64,000 nt of DNA from Cordia subcordata. Its lineage: Eukaryota; Streptophyta; Magnoliopsida; Boraginales; Cordiaceae. A program made the position numbers and the translations under genes. A model generated the notes under the pieces. The model ran no database searches and had not been told where the DNA came from. It saw only the letters and a list, made by a program, of their open reading frames with translations. The stretch is from the NCBI GenBank assembly GCA_028554755.1, contig JAPTOF010000012.1, forward strand, positions 6,043,501 through 6,107,500, given 5' to 3'. This document shows positions 21,350-33,770 of this stretch, piece by piece (the stretch's first letter is position 1; the number at the start of each line of letters is the position of its first letter).

Positions 21350-24300
21350 TTTGCATAGATTTGCAGTCTTTTTGTTAGGGGAATTTAAGTGGTCCTCTGT
21401 GGTAGAAGGGTAGAAGGGAATGATAAATGAATATGGAAAACATAGAATTATTGGAGCTAAGTGGTGTTTGGCTAAATGAAGAAGCATCGAGCCATTAAAT
21501 GTATGCAAAGATTAGTGAGTTGATGTTTAATTCTGACTACAGGGAAAACTATACACACACCTGATACATGATGGTTTATTCCACCAAGTTTTGTGCTTGG
21601 CCATGTGCCATGGTCCCAAATCTTGCTAATCTATGTGCCTCAGTAAAAACCTTGTTTCTGATCATGTTGGATATTATACTTTGCTTGGAAAAGGAAAATA
21701 GGACCGACCACTTAGCTTAATACGAATTGTTGGTACTACTTTTTTTGTTTTCTCTTTGTAAGCCAACAAAAAACTCAGTTACGTTAGGTATATTAGCGTA
21801 ACAGAGCTTATATTCTTAAATCAATTCAAAGATTAAATAATATATGTAGTAGGAGACACAATTCAAACACGATACTTTTGATCTCAATACCCTACTCTTG
21901 GGAATGTGGTTGTTAGTAATACTCTATTGATGATAGTCACTATCTTAATAATGCTGTAGAAAAGTAAGAAAGTAGAGAGTTCTAATGAATTGAACTACTA
22001 GATCTTCATTAAATATTAGCATGACCCCTTTCGAGTCTACTTAAATTATTTTTCTGCTGAAAGCAGAGTAGGATTTGGCAGGCTATTATAAGCATCTTTA
22101 GAGTGCTCCCTTTTTTTTTTTTCCTTCCTGTGTAGTTTAGGTTGCATGTGGGGATGCAGATAAGCTTACAAGTCGAGAATTAAAATACGGCTGTGATTTA
22201 AAAAAATTTGGGTTCATGACTTGCCTTTTCAACTTGTTTAAACTATAAAATTATGCTTTTAAGGACAATCATTCTTCTGCATGATTGGATTCTAATGCTG
22301 CAGAATTGTCACGATGAACTCAAACAATCCAAACAACTTATTGCAGAAGGATGCATCATCAGTTGCATCATTCTGTATTAGACATTTTGTATATTGCTGC
22401 AGTCCAAAACTTGATTATCCTTAGTATTATATTACATGATTGCAGACCATGTTAATTAATTGGCTGTACAGAAGGCATGGTCAAAGAAGTAGAAATAAAT
22501 TAATCCAGTTCACATAACAACCAAATTTTGGGTCTACGTCACAACTAGTTGAAGCCACAGTTGTCAATTGTCACCTTTTGCCCGCTTTTCTCAATCAGCT
22601 AATAATATAATTCATCTCGTTGATCATGCATGTCCCTGGACGGGCTTGCCTTTCACCAATCATGGTGAGACAGATTTTGTTGCTTGTATGGAATTTTTTC
22701 CATTTCAAATTATTATTATTTGACCAAAAAAAATTCAACTGGTGGAGCCCGACCACCCGTACAACCGATGAGTTTGATAACCAAATTCAAAACCTTGGGA
22801 GCACAACACGTCCCCTGTACTAAGCATTAAAGTCAAGGACACTCACCTAGAGCAAGGAATATTGAGCCTGAATCACCGTTCAGCCTCATCCCTTATTGTT
22901 GGGGGATGAAATTAGTGGTTTAACTAAATGACTAATCTGGTCATGGACGGATTCATTCTTTTTCATGTTTCGTCGTTGGTTACATAGCCACAAATGCAGC
23001 TAAGAGTCATTGGGAATTGCAGCCCCCGATCCTGTAATTGAACCGGGCAGTCCCAAAGGATCAATTGCTTGTTCTCATCCTGCTCCAACACCACCTCCCT
23101 TGGCCAAAGTCATAATAAGACTGGCCTATAATCCCCAACTAGCGTTGGCCCTCCACTGCAAACAATATTAAGTCGCTCAGCAATTTTGTCAGAAAACTAA
23201 ATGAAATTAAAATGGTACTTAAATTGTTTAGCTGGTGGCTGAGAAAAGGGCGCAAGCCATGGCTGACTCTCTTCTTCTGCTGCGGCCTCTTCTTTTTGTC
23301 GTATCCTTTGTAGGATTTCCCGCATCGCCTCTCTCGGCCACCCCACCGTTGTACACGTTCGAGCATGAAAAGTGTTGGTTGTTTTTTCTGTTTATATTTC
23401 AAAAGGATGGTTTACTTTTTATATTAAAAAAATGATAAAATTTTTTTCACCTTATATTAGTTTTCATCTTAGTGGACTTGTAAAAGAAAAAACAAAAAGT
23501 CGGGCTCACGAGCATGAGATTTGAGCTGAAAGTTCAAATTGGTGGATCTGCCCCCCAGCACACGAGATATGGACTTGGTCTATTCCTGCACCAAGAAAAT
23601 TAATTTATTTTGAACAGATAAAAATGTCTACCTGGTCTTCCTATTTTTTTTGACTGTTGAAGAGCTGAGCTGATATTTCTCAAATTATTTCTCAAATTCA
23701 ACTGAACCTTTTTCTAGTTAATTTGTTGAGCAAAAGCCTATAAATAGCCTCTCAATTCGCCATGCCAAATGCACTTTCCTGGAAAATTTTCTCCTCTCTT
23801 TCTCAGCTGCTTTAGAGTATTAAAAACTCTCTTTTCTATTTTGTATCTCATATTTGTTGAATATTTGCTGGGTTCAAATGTTTTAGTTTTTGCTGTTTCT
23901 GCCCCTAGTTCAAAACTAGAAGAGCTTGTTGAATTTTTGGTGATACGCTTACCAGTTAAACGAAATATTCTTAAGGACAGTGTTCATAACACGCCTCAAG
24001 CTACTATTTGATATTGCTACTATTAAAATAGTTTATCTCTGACATCTATTTTGCGATTATTTTTGCACTTGTTATATGGTTGTTATTTTTTAGATTGCTT
24101 TTTCCAACAAAAGGTACCATTGGCTTATAGCTTTGCAATCCTTCTGGAATCAGCTAAGAACCCCAGATGCCATACCCGGATACGTGATGCAACACGATAC
24201 AACATGCTGATATGTCTTTTTTCCAAAAACTAGGACACATATCAGACATGGAATCGAACACGTATTGGACCGGAACACTCTGGGACATGAAAAATCATTT

Positions 24301-26461
24301 GGAACAATGAGGTGGCTTTTAAAAAAGAACAAGAAGAAATGTGGCTTTAAGCTATATTACCTCGATTTCAAACATGGGTGTCGGACACAAAAATAAATCC
24401 TTTGTGTTGGACACACAAGATATCATACTTTAGAATCCTGAGGCTCTGTTTTAGACTCTTATACGGGAACACCACATTGTGATATTATTAAAATTATTTA
24501 TGCCCCTTTCAAATTGATCTAATAAAATAAGTAATTGTGTATATCACATATGTAATTCTATGACAAGAATCTGAAACCTCAAAATTGTCCTACAAACAAG
24601 TAGACCATTTCATAGAGCATATTAGCATAAGAAACCTAGTTTACAATTTAACAATATTTCGGTTCAACAAATTTTCATTTTCTGATCTATGGTGCCGAAG
24701 AGTCTCTCTTTTTCTGAAGTATCCTTCGGACCTTCTAGAATGTCTTGTCCCATGGACTCATTCCCTACAATTGAAGAGTCCAAACAACATTGGATTCGAG
24801 ACGATTTTCTGGAAAACAATCAAGGCTTTTTAGTATTGCTAGTCAACCTGTGGCAATCACTTGGTGTTTCAAATCACTGACAACTCTGATCAGGTTTAGC
24901 AATGTGCATATATAATCGGAGGTGAGTTTTGTGCCTTCCTGGCAAGATAGATTATTTGAAAATGAAAGCAATGTTCTCATGCAGTAGACTGTATAAAGGA
25001 CTATGAGAATTGGGAATTTGGGATAGTAAATTTTGAGTTATAAAAAAAATCATCCCTACGGATGATAATATCATTATAGAAATTATCTCATAGTGTTACA
25101 TGGCAGAGGCAGAAAGCATATTTCTGTAGAATTATGGTACGAGCTAAATAGGAGACTTCATAACTGGGAATTTTTAACAAAGGAGCATAATTTTGATAAT
25201 ATTTTTTGCATAGTTAGAGTGAAGGTTGTTAATGATAGGAAATACACCAATAATGTATAGAATAGTATCCCTATAAGTGGGTGGAAATTAGGAGAAATTT
25301 TAGTTTGAGAAAGATCTTTCTTTGTAAATTGTTTGACCACCTTAATGAAAATTTTGCTTACGTTTTTAGCCAAAAAAAAAAAAAAAAGGAGCATTTTCCC
25401 GTGGCAGCATTGCAAAAGTGTGGTATCGGAGTATGGATTTTTCCATGAAACGCCAACCGTTTTGAATGCAACCATCAATTGATAATCCCCCTCCCCCCAA
25501 AAAAAAGCTACAATCTTTTACATTGCATTTCGTCCTTTATATTTTGTTAAAGTTATATAAAAATTTTTATGGTTTAAAACTCACTAATAGACCCTTATGC
25601 TATAAAATACAAATAATGTTGCTCTTATCCCTCTATATTATAAGAAATATTGTACAATTATCTCAAAAATTAAAAGTTTTGTGCAATATTTTCTTATAGC
25701 ATAGAATATATTAGCAAATTTTGCGACACAAGGAATGTTGTACATTCACCTAAAATATTAGGGGTTTGTATAACATTTTTCATAGTACAATCAACATTAA
25801 GAAATTTTGAAACACAAGGAGTTTTATATGATTTTAACAAAATGCAAGGGTTAAAATTAAATACATTTCACTCATTAATTTAAATCGTTGTTGTGTCAAA
25901 ATCTCATAATTGAAGTCTTATATATGTGATGATATCTACTATTAAGTTAGAATTGAGTTACCAACTCTAAGTTTGTTGTACTTAAATGCCTAATTTATAT
26001 GTTTTTAATGGGTAATCGTAAGACTCGAATTCATAATCTTACTTTCATACTATATTGAGTTACCACCTCATATATACATTTAAACTTGTTGGAAGAGATA
26101 TATTGTATTTTTTTATTATACTTAAACAAAACTAATCACATTGAAAGCATTCAACTCAAATTAGCCATACTTAGAAATCACTTGAAAAAGAAAACACAAA
26201 ATACATATAAAATTATGAGTTGTCTTTCTATACACCCGCGTGCACGCCAACACACAAAACACCTGGGGAGAATGAAGATGGACCATTTAATTATTTAATA
26301 AATCAATATCGAGTTTGAAGTTTTTCAAAGCCATCACGAAAATCCTATTGAAGTCACGGTAATAAAACCCTTGTAGAAATCAAACCTTAAAAATTACAGC
26401 CCCATCAATTTAAGCATATTCAGGAGATATTATTAATTACGAATTGAAAACTTACCCGCTA
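21350..26461. other. Long intergenic region with no recognised gene
   Basis: Short open frames (for example around 23235-23435 and 24585-24880) show no domain, no codon-usage signal I can defend and no plausible splice context. Poly-A/T runs near 22109, 25373 and 25497 are noted. I see nothing else to annotate. Confidence 0.55.
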
Positions 26462-26725
26462 TTGTCCCTACAATTAATTGTGTATGAACTATGAGCTTCA
26501 AAGCTTTAATTCTGTCATTATTATGCAAATAAAGAATTCCTAGGTTGGGAGACTTCAAATCGAGATAGTTTAAGGGTCAATTTCACAATAGGTTGTCCCT
26601 ACAATTAATTGTGTATGAGCTATGACCTTCAAAGCTTTAATTCTGTCATTAATTATCCAAATAAAGAATTCCTAGGTTGGGAGACTTCAAATCGAGATAA
26701 TTTAAGAGTTAATTTCACAATAGGT
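26462..26725 (+). repeat. 131-bp tandem duplication
   Basis: Copy 1 (26462-26592) and copy 2 (26593 to about 26725) both begin TTGTCCCTACAATTAATTGT and end TTTCACAATAGGT. They differ at only about ten positions. Confidence 0.88.
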
Positions 26726-27295
26726 CCTTATTGTTTGTTCATTTTTTTAAAATTAATCCTTATTATTTTAAAAAATTCAAATTAGTCCTTAATATTTTGT
26801 AAATATAGTTAAATTAATCCATATTATTTAGAAACATTTATATTAGTCCTTAATATTTCACAAAAATAGTCAAACTAGTCCTTTTAAAAAAAATCATATT
26901 AGTCCTCAATGATTTTTACAAATTTACTCAAATTAGTCCTTGTTTGAAGAAAAAGTGAATAAAAAAAATTGGAACTAATTTTAGTAAGTTTGTAAAACAT
27001 TAAGAACTAACATGAATCTTCTTTCAAATAACGGGGACTAGGTTGACTATTTTTGTGAAATATTGAAGGCTAATATGAATGTTTCTAAACAATAGAGATT
27101 AAATATGTCTAAGATTGACCATATTTGTGAAACATATTTGCCAAACATTTGCGAAACATTGAGGACATGCTAGAAGTTGAGGACTTAATTAAATATTGTT
27201 GTAAAACATTTAGGATTAAATTAAATATTTTAAAATAATGGGGACTAATTTAAAATTTTGAGAAAATAGTAGGGACTAATTGGGAAAATTTCCCA
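26700..27295. mobile_element. ~0.6-kb foldback element with AGTCC/GGACTA motifs
   Basis: Many TTAGTCC copies in the left half (AAATTAGTCCTTAATATTT type) recur inverted in the right half (GGGACTAATT), ending GGGAAAATTTCCC near 27290. No coding sequence was seen. Exact termini are uncertain. Confidence 0.55.
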
Positions 27296-29424
27296 TAATT
27301 TAATAATAAAGTTTGGATATCTTTTTCAAGTTTATATCCACCAATAAATGCAACGGTTTCTATTCACGTTTTCTATTATTTTTTATTTATTTTTTTGTCG
27401 GAAACGTTTTCTATTATTGATCATGTACACATGGGTTGGCATTTGTTGCCCTATTGCAAACATAGAATTTATGAGCTAAATATTCCTCGATTGGATAGTG
27501 GTGGCCCAATATAATTTTCGGCTCCCAACTCCATGGGCCCAAACTACACCTCCATCATTTCTTGGACTTATAAAACTATTATGTAGCAAAAGTGTTTCAT
27601 TAACAGGCTCTTACATTTTTGGGCTATGATCTCTATGTGGTCCTTAGAGATTATTTTTGAGTCTGGATTTAGGCCTTACAACTTTAGGTATTGGCCCAAG
27701 AAAAAGCTAGCAATAGTGGGTTAGAGTTGGATTTTTATCGATATAAGTTTGTCTAATTCGGGTTGGGCCTTGCTTAAGTTTTGGGATAATTTTAAGACAT
27801 TGAGCCTCGTGTTTGGGACCAATGGTATGACCTTGGGACTAATAATGACTTTGGGCCCTTTGTTCTCAAGATCCTCTTCCAGGCCTTTCATCTTATTGAT
27901 AAAAGCTGTTTTGAGATATACACCATTTTCTTTTTCTCTTTTTTTTTTTTCCTTAAACCCCCCACCCCCATGGGAGACCTCATTCCAAGAGGAAATAATC
28001 TTAACCACTTGAGTTATCTTTGATCTCTCGGGATACGTACCATCTTTTCCATTATTTATGTTGGTGAATCAAGTGAATTGGGGGAGGACTAACTTGATCT
28101 TGTTATCAATCTTCCTATCTACACATGAATTTGTAGACATAGGGAAATCTTTTCCATTTGCATTCTCACAGTTTCAGAAAAACAATTGCCCTTTTGTCTA
28201 AATGTGGGATGACTTGTATTATGTCTGAGATAGGTTAACAATCCTTTTTTTTTTCCCTGGTCATTAGAATTCTTTTCTTTTTTTCTGGTTGTTTCTTTTT
28301 CTTCTTCTTTTTCTTTTTCGTTGAAAAGTAAAACCGCATTCCGTGAACATAAAACCCTAGTCAATCAATTACAGATCATCAAAACCTACCAAAAAACAAA
28401 AATTGCAAACTTGAAAAAGAATATAGTAAAGAGAATCTTGTGAATAGATGCTTAAACGTGTTGTTTCAATCTTTCATATCTAACAAAATCTTTGCTTGGC
28501 ACCCTTAAAATGACAAAATAGATAGTAACATTGGTGGGGTTGGGGGGGCGTCCTCATGAAGTGTAACCGAAGACATTGTTTTGTTTTATTTTTGTTTGCA
28601 TGAGTAAGAGATAGGCTGTTAGGACTAAGTTGGGCCCCATTTTGAAAGTCGAATCCATTGCATAACATACTAAAGATTTGATGATGTTTCCACTCCTCAT
28701 CTTCACCTCTGACTTCATTACCCTTTTTGGCCAACCCTTCTTCACTGGATCTAAAGCTCTTTTGTTACTTTGTAATTTTTGGATATCATATTATAATGAA
28801 TGAATATCAGAAGGTAATAAAGTGATGATATAGAGGCAAAATGTTTATGTCTCTAATCTAATTGTTATTGATCTTTCTCATAATGTTATAATATTATGAG
28901 AAAACGTAAATCGGCCACTGGTGAAGCAAAAGATGGCGTAGTATCGTTTTTGGAGTTGGTCCAATACGAATGTTTAGTTAACCTTTATAGATAGGTTTTA
29001 AGTGAAGAAAAAGACTTCCAAATGACCAAAATTTTATGCGGTGTGCCCATATGCTTGGTACCCATATCCAATAAATTAGATGTTCGACTCGGCGAATGAA
29101 TTTTTATTAGCTTTTATAGAGCCAGTCAAAATCCATGAACAATAAAGGCCATGACCTAAGATTTTTGCTGAAACAAAGTCAACCACTTCTCTCTTGGTAG
29201 AGAAGTGAGTTTGAAGCTATGGAAAAGAGCATTGAACTGAGAAAGTGTTTCTTTTACTAATTAAAATTACAATCTTTTTATTCAAATCAAATATTGTATT
29301 CGGATTATCTTGGAAATACCTCAAATTTTAAATCAAAGTTTAAAAGATTAAATATTTTTTAATACGTTAAATTAAATGTCGGAATATTTGGGATACTGAT
29401 TTTCATGATTTCAAACCGACTATC

Positions 29425-29461
<37 letters not shown>

Positions 29462-30063
29462 CTTTTCTTTTCAGGAGATGTGACTGTGTTAAATATCTTT
29501 TGCTCTCTATTCCTCTCTCATCTAATGCATTAATTAATCTATTCATTTTTTCTCTGTCTCTCTCATACACAGCCAAATGCACACACACGTGTGTCAATGC
29601 GTGCATGCAAGTGGACGTAGGGCGAGAAAGAAGAAATGAACATAAAGAAGACACGTGTGTGTTTATGTATGTATATAGTTTCTTAACACTTTTGAAAGAT
29701 GATACGTTAGTACTTACATTGCGGTCTCTTATCAGGGAAAAAAATTGCAAACTTTAGTTAATGCATTAATATTATCTATCTATTATCAATTATCTGTATA
29801 AAATTTTAATTTAATTACTAATCCATTAATACTTATAAAAAATTTTCTTTGAATATTTTATAAAATTCATAGCCAATGATCTGACTCATCAATCATCATC
29901 TGACATTAAAAACAAATAAACTCATATAGATTACGCATTACGAAAACGCCAGTATAGTACTATCTTAGCACATATGGGAAGTTTTTAACATGATTCCTTT
30001 CCTCTATCAACAAGTTTGTGGTAATCTGGTGATTCCTCTTTTACAATAGGATAGATAACTACC

Positions 30064-30293
30064 TATTTTAAGGGTTCGATTAGATTAGTTTTTTTTTATT
30101 AAAAAAAAGTGTTTTTCTAAACAATAATCATAGTATTTTTACAATAAGTATTTAGATTAATTTTTTTTTAAATATAATTTAAAAAAATCAAATTTAACTT
30201 TTTTTAGAAGTCAGAAATTTTAACTTATTAAAAAACCTTTTTTTTTTCAAAAGTTATTAGCAAAAGCTTTTGAAAAAAGCAATCCAAATGAGC
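30064..30293. mobile_element. Small foldback MITE-like element, GTTTGGATTG-end family (degenerate copy)
   Basis: It starts GGGTTCGATTAGATTAG and ends CAATCCAAATGAGCC, with T-rich then A-rich arms. It resembles the better preserved copies at 37803-38033 and 50700-50921. Confidence 0.5.
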
Positions 30294-31398
30294 CACAATT
30301 TTTATATTTTATGTTAAATTTTTATTATTTTTTTCAAAGAATGTGCAGTTAATTCAGTTTTTAATTACATTTTACTTAAGGTGAAAAGTAACTGATGTTT
30401 ATTGGAATTTGACAAATTTGTAAGAACTCATACATATGGTTTTGATTTGATATAACCACATCATTTTCTTTTTAGAAGGTTGATAACTAATTTGTAAGAA
30501 TCTATTCCCTTAAGCAAATTTTTTTATTTACTTATATAATGATCATAATAAATCTTTTCTAGTTCAAATCTACATTTCTTATATCTTGAACGATTTGTTA
30601 TTTTCAATTAAATATGCATGCAAGTCCACCAATATTTTTGACATAAATGGCCTCCCAATGTTCATTTCAATTCATTCCCTTCTTCTTCATTGACCCCCCA
30701 AAAAAAGAATATCTTTCCTTATTTCTAGATTTTATGAGTTCTTGTTTGGAGAAGTAATATAACGGCATAGCAAGTCAATCTAGTATTTTCTTGGACTAGA
30801 TTTTCTCGTCATAATCCAGTGAAAAGTATGATTGTTATAGCCAAAAAAAGTCCACTTTTTCGAATAGGAAAAAAAAAAGCTTCGAATATACACTTTTTTA
30901 TTTTTTTTACTAAGTCAGAATAAACGTTTGATCATTTCCTTATCAAAATTAAACTATACAATAGCCTCCATTACAAAAATATCTCGGAACTTATTCAAGT
31001 ATGGATAATAGTTTCCATTCAATGCAAATGAGCCTCTTCTCATAGCTATTTTGCAGTTCTCCTTAGTACTTCTATATTCCCCAAGCATTTTTATTCATGT
31101 TATGTGATAAAGTACTCCAAATTATGTACATATAGAGCCAACTCTTAAAATTAATCTCTAGAGTAATTGATCCTTCTCTCTTCAAATAGGATTGAGGCAA
31201 ACACCAAAAGAGAGCAAGCAACTCAATTTATCCTATATTGTTTACAAAAATATTTATGCCTTTTAATTCACATAAAATAAATCAATTAAAAGTGACATTT
31301 CGTGTACCCTTAGCAAGCAAATGAATAATCATCTAGAGTTGAATAAGCTTTAGATTCATCCCCTTTCCAAAGTAATAATGCTTACTCTAATCATTATC

Positions 31399-31444
31399 AG
31401 AAAATTACCGATTAGACTAATCTGTCACTAATCAGTAATTTTCT
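31399..31444. repeat. 17-bp inverted repeat with a 12-base spacer
   Basis: AGAAAATTACCGATTAG pairs with CTAATCAGTAATTTTCT with one mismatch. Confidence 0.8.
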
Positions 31445-32285
31445 AGTAGTAAATTTGAACTCAAATTGTTCTGTTTTTGCCTCCTTCAACTTGAGCCAAT
31501 TTGACACGTTAGATAAATTTACCAAATAAGAAAATTATGGATGACACCAAAATCCACTCTACTAACCTTTTATTGCATAAGTTTTCACTAGAATAAATTA
31601 AGCTATTACGAAAGTGTTGTTTTTTGCCTTTTAGCTCGAAACGCTTGGTTGTCTTGGGAAGAAAAATCTTGAAATATTAAATCTAAAAGCCATAGGAAAA
31701 TATGAACAAATAAAATGATAATGGTTACCATAGATTTAAAAAATTAAAAGCTTGATCAATGAAAATGGGAAACTGACGGAAGCTTAATTCTTTAATTTCT
31801 GAAGAAAAGAAAAAAGAAGAGAAACATCTTTGCCTTTTCCGTCATCCCATTTTTTTTTTTTGTGAAAAGTTTTTGACACAAAATATAGTTTGGGATGTTA
31901 ACATATTACTAAGCTTAATTTAAGTAATGTGAACAAGTTTTCGATCATATATGGATGATTACTTGAAAAAGGTGCACTAGTAATACACAAAAATTTTGTT
32001 CTCACTGCCTATAGAAAGAAAAAAAGAAAAAAGAAAAAATTAGGCTGAGTGTGTTTTATTATCTTTCATGTCATGGACATATTATATTATTGTTTCTAGA
32101 CTCACCAGATGCTTTTAAGATTCAATTTATTTATTTTATTGTTTAAGAATTTGAATTCACTTTGAAGTATTTGTGGCATCAGAAAATAATTATCTTGCAA
32201 CAAAAATAATTAAATATTATTGAGTTTTCAATAATATTAGAGAGGATCACTTAAAAGATGTGCACTAGTAGGTAGGAGTAGGGGT

Positions 32286-32293
32286 ACCCAATC
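32286..32293. repeat. Left 8-bp target-site duplication ACCCAATC
   Basis: Identical to 33335-33342. Eight-base duplications are typical of hAT elements. Confidence 0.85.
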
Positions 32294-33139
32294 TAGTGAT
32301 GTCAATGGGGTGGGGTAGGGGATGGGTTCACAAACCTCTACTCCGCACCTGATATTTTTCCACTTGCCCCTCCCCGCCCTTATACCTGTACTTAGGTTTC
32401 CTCTGGACTATCATCCCCACCTCTACTAGTGTTTTGACACCATACCCCTACCTACCAGGCATCTGTCAACAAAAGTCAAATGGGTGGTAGTATCGGGACA
32501 AAAACACCTACTTGTTAAGTCCATATCTATCAAGTGAAATCCTTATTTTTTAATTAGATAAAAATAATAAAAACAACATAAATCACGCACCAAGCCTCAA
32601 CACATCAAATTCAAACTCTAATACTTAAAATTTAACATAATTTTACAACAATAACACATTAAATTCCAACTTATTCCAAATCAAATTATTAAACATAATA
32701 TATAATATACATACATACAGACATATATGTGTGTGTGTATACCAGGGCGGGGTCACCCAACCCAAACCCCCTCTGCCCCAGGTGTTTTTTTTGCAAAAAC
32801 CCCGCCCCTACCCCGAATTAGTAGCATAACAAAAATAAAATGCCTTCCTCGTCATTAATATGTTTGCTCGTGGCAATTGTGACCTCTCGAGAGAACCGAT
32901 GACTGCATCAAAGATGCAGTGCTAGTACATCTAAGAATTCTTAATTGGCTAGTTGTAAATAGCCCCCAGGCTGCGGAACAAAGGATTATCTCGGACCTAC
33001 ATCGAGGTATTGACGATGATTTGAAAATCATGCAGAACAGAATGGGATACGATGAGATAGAATGCAATAGAAACAAAGACAGGGAACGGGTTACCTACTC
33101 TTAACGGCCAAAGCGAGCCCCCTTATTCTGAATTCAAAG

Positions 33140-33235
33140 AATTCAGAATGGATCAAATCTCCCCAAGTGGGAATTCAGAATGGATCAAATCTCCCCAAGT
33201 GGGAATTCAGAATGGATCAAATCTCCCCAAGTGGG
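33140..33235. repeat. Three 32-bp tandem copies at the trnN 3' end
   Basis: AATTCAGAATGGATCAAATC plus TCCCCAAGTGGG is repeated at 33140-33171, 33172-33203 and 33204-33235 without change. The third copy overlaps the 3' end of the tRNA. Confidence 0.92.
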
Positions 33236-33294
33236 ATTTGAGCCTACGACCAATCGGTTAACAGCCGACCACTCTACCACTAAGCTACTGAGGA
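33223..33294 (-). pseudogene. trnN-GUU: Decayed chloroplast trnN-GUU copy
   Basis: The 72-base minus-strand sequence starts TCCTCAGTAGCTTAGTGG, has the GUU anticodon in CTGTTAAC, and ends CTTGGGGAG. The T-loop is CTCAAAT instead of TTCGAAT and the T-stem has an A-C mismatch. It is therefore a non-functional nuclear copy of the plastid gene, not a nuclear tRNA gene. Confidence 0.88.
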
Positions 33295-33334
33295 ACAACG
33301 GGAGATCTGATCTCCTAAAGTATTGACATCCCTA

Positions 33335-33342
33335 ACCCAATC
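33335..33342. repeat. Right 8-bp target-site duplication ACCCAATC
   Basis: Identical to 32286-32293. Confidence 0.85.
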
Positions 33343-33648
33343 CAATGTGTAGGGTTTACTTGGATCTAAAGCGGATTGAGTAATAAAAATAAAATATTTT
33401 GCCGGATATTTAGATTGGATCTCGGGTAGATTTGACCCAAATCTAATCCGAATAGCCGGACTTTTGTTTTCTAAAATGAAAGATACAACTATAAGCTAAA
33501 TTCTTTACATATTATAATTCCATTTTGTCCTAATTTAATATCTAAATAATTGAAAATCAAGGAAAAAAAAAATGAAAACCCTTCAAAGAGTCGATTAGCA
33601 TGCCACCATCACCAGTGGTTCATACTTTTCCACTATCTCTAGGCTCAA

Positions 33649-33770
33649 AGGGTGTTTGGTTTTGCTTATATAAGATGTTTATAAATACTTAAAAAAAAGT
33701 ACCCTCTCATATATTTTTTACTATTTAAGTATTTATAAGTATCAAATAAGCAAAGCCAAACACCCTCTTA
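33649..33770. mobile_element. ~120-bp MITE with GGGTGTTTGGTTTTGCTTA ends
   Basis: The left end GGGTGTTTGGTTTTGCTTA matches the reverse complement of the right end (GAGGGTGTTTGGCTTTGCTTA). The ends are the same family as the element at 57803-58207. Confidence 0.75.

Larger units (their letters stand above)
27296..32285. other. Long AT-rich intergenic region with no recognised gene
   Basis: It contains a TA microsatellite at about 29432-29458, many poly-A/T runs, a small MITE-like element near 30064-30293 and a short palindrome at 31399-31444. The open frame on the plus strand near 27749-28012 lacks any recognisable domain. Nothing else is supported. Confidence 0.55.
32835..33318. other. Nuclear plastid DNA (NUPT) from the trnR-trnN inverted-repeat region
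   Basis: The stretch contains a recognisable chloroplast trnN-GUU (33223-33294) preceded by the spacer I associate with the plastid trnR-ACG to trnN-GUU interval (landmark GAATGGGATACGATGAGATA). Its base composition is clearly richer in GC than the flanks. Plastid identity of the tRNA is firm. The spacer identity is from memory and the exact edges are approximate. Confidence 0.8.
32294..33334. mobile_element. Non-autonomous hAT-type element (1,041 bp) containing chloroplast DNA
   Basis: The termini are TAGTGATGTCAAT and, on the other strand, TAGGGATGTCAAT (one mismatch in 13), flanked by a perfect 8-bp duplication ACCCAATC. The left ~530 bp look like an ordinary hAT-type MITE, with G-rich and C-rich subterminal blocks such as GGGGTGGGGTAGGGG and CCCCGCCCCTACCCCG. 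From about 32835 to about 33318, just inside the right terminus, the sequence is plastid DNA. No transposase is encoded. Confidence 0.8.

Noticed and set aside
27749..28012. Small membrane-like protein
   Set aside because: It is hydrophobic because of T-rich DNA. No domain, no conserved motif and no gene context support it.
33223..33294. A functional nuclear tRNA-Asn gene
   Set aside because: The sequence is the plastid type with T-arm changes and lies in a plastid fragment.
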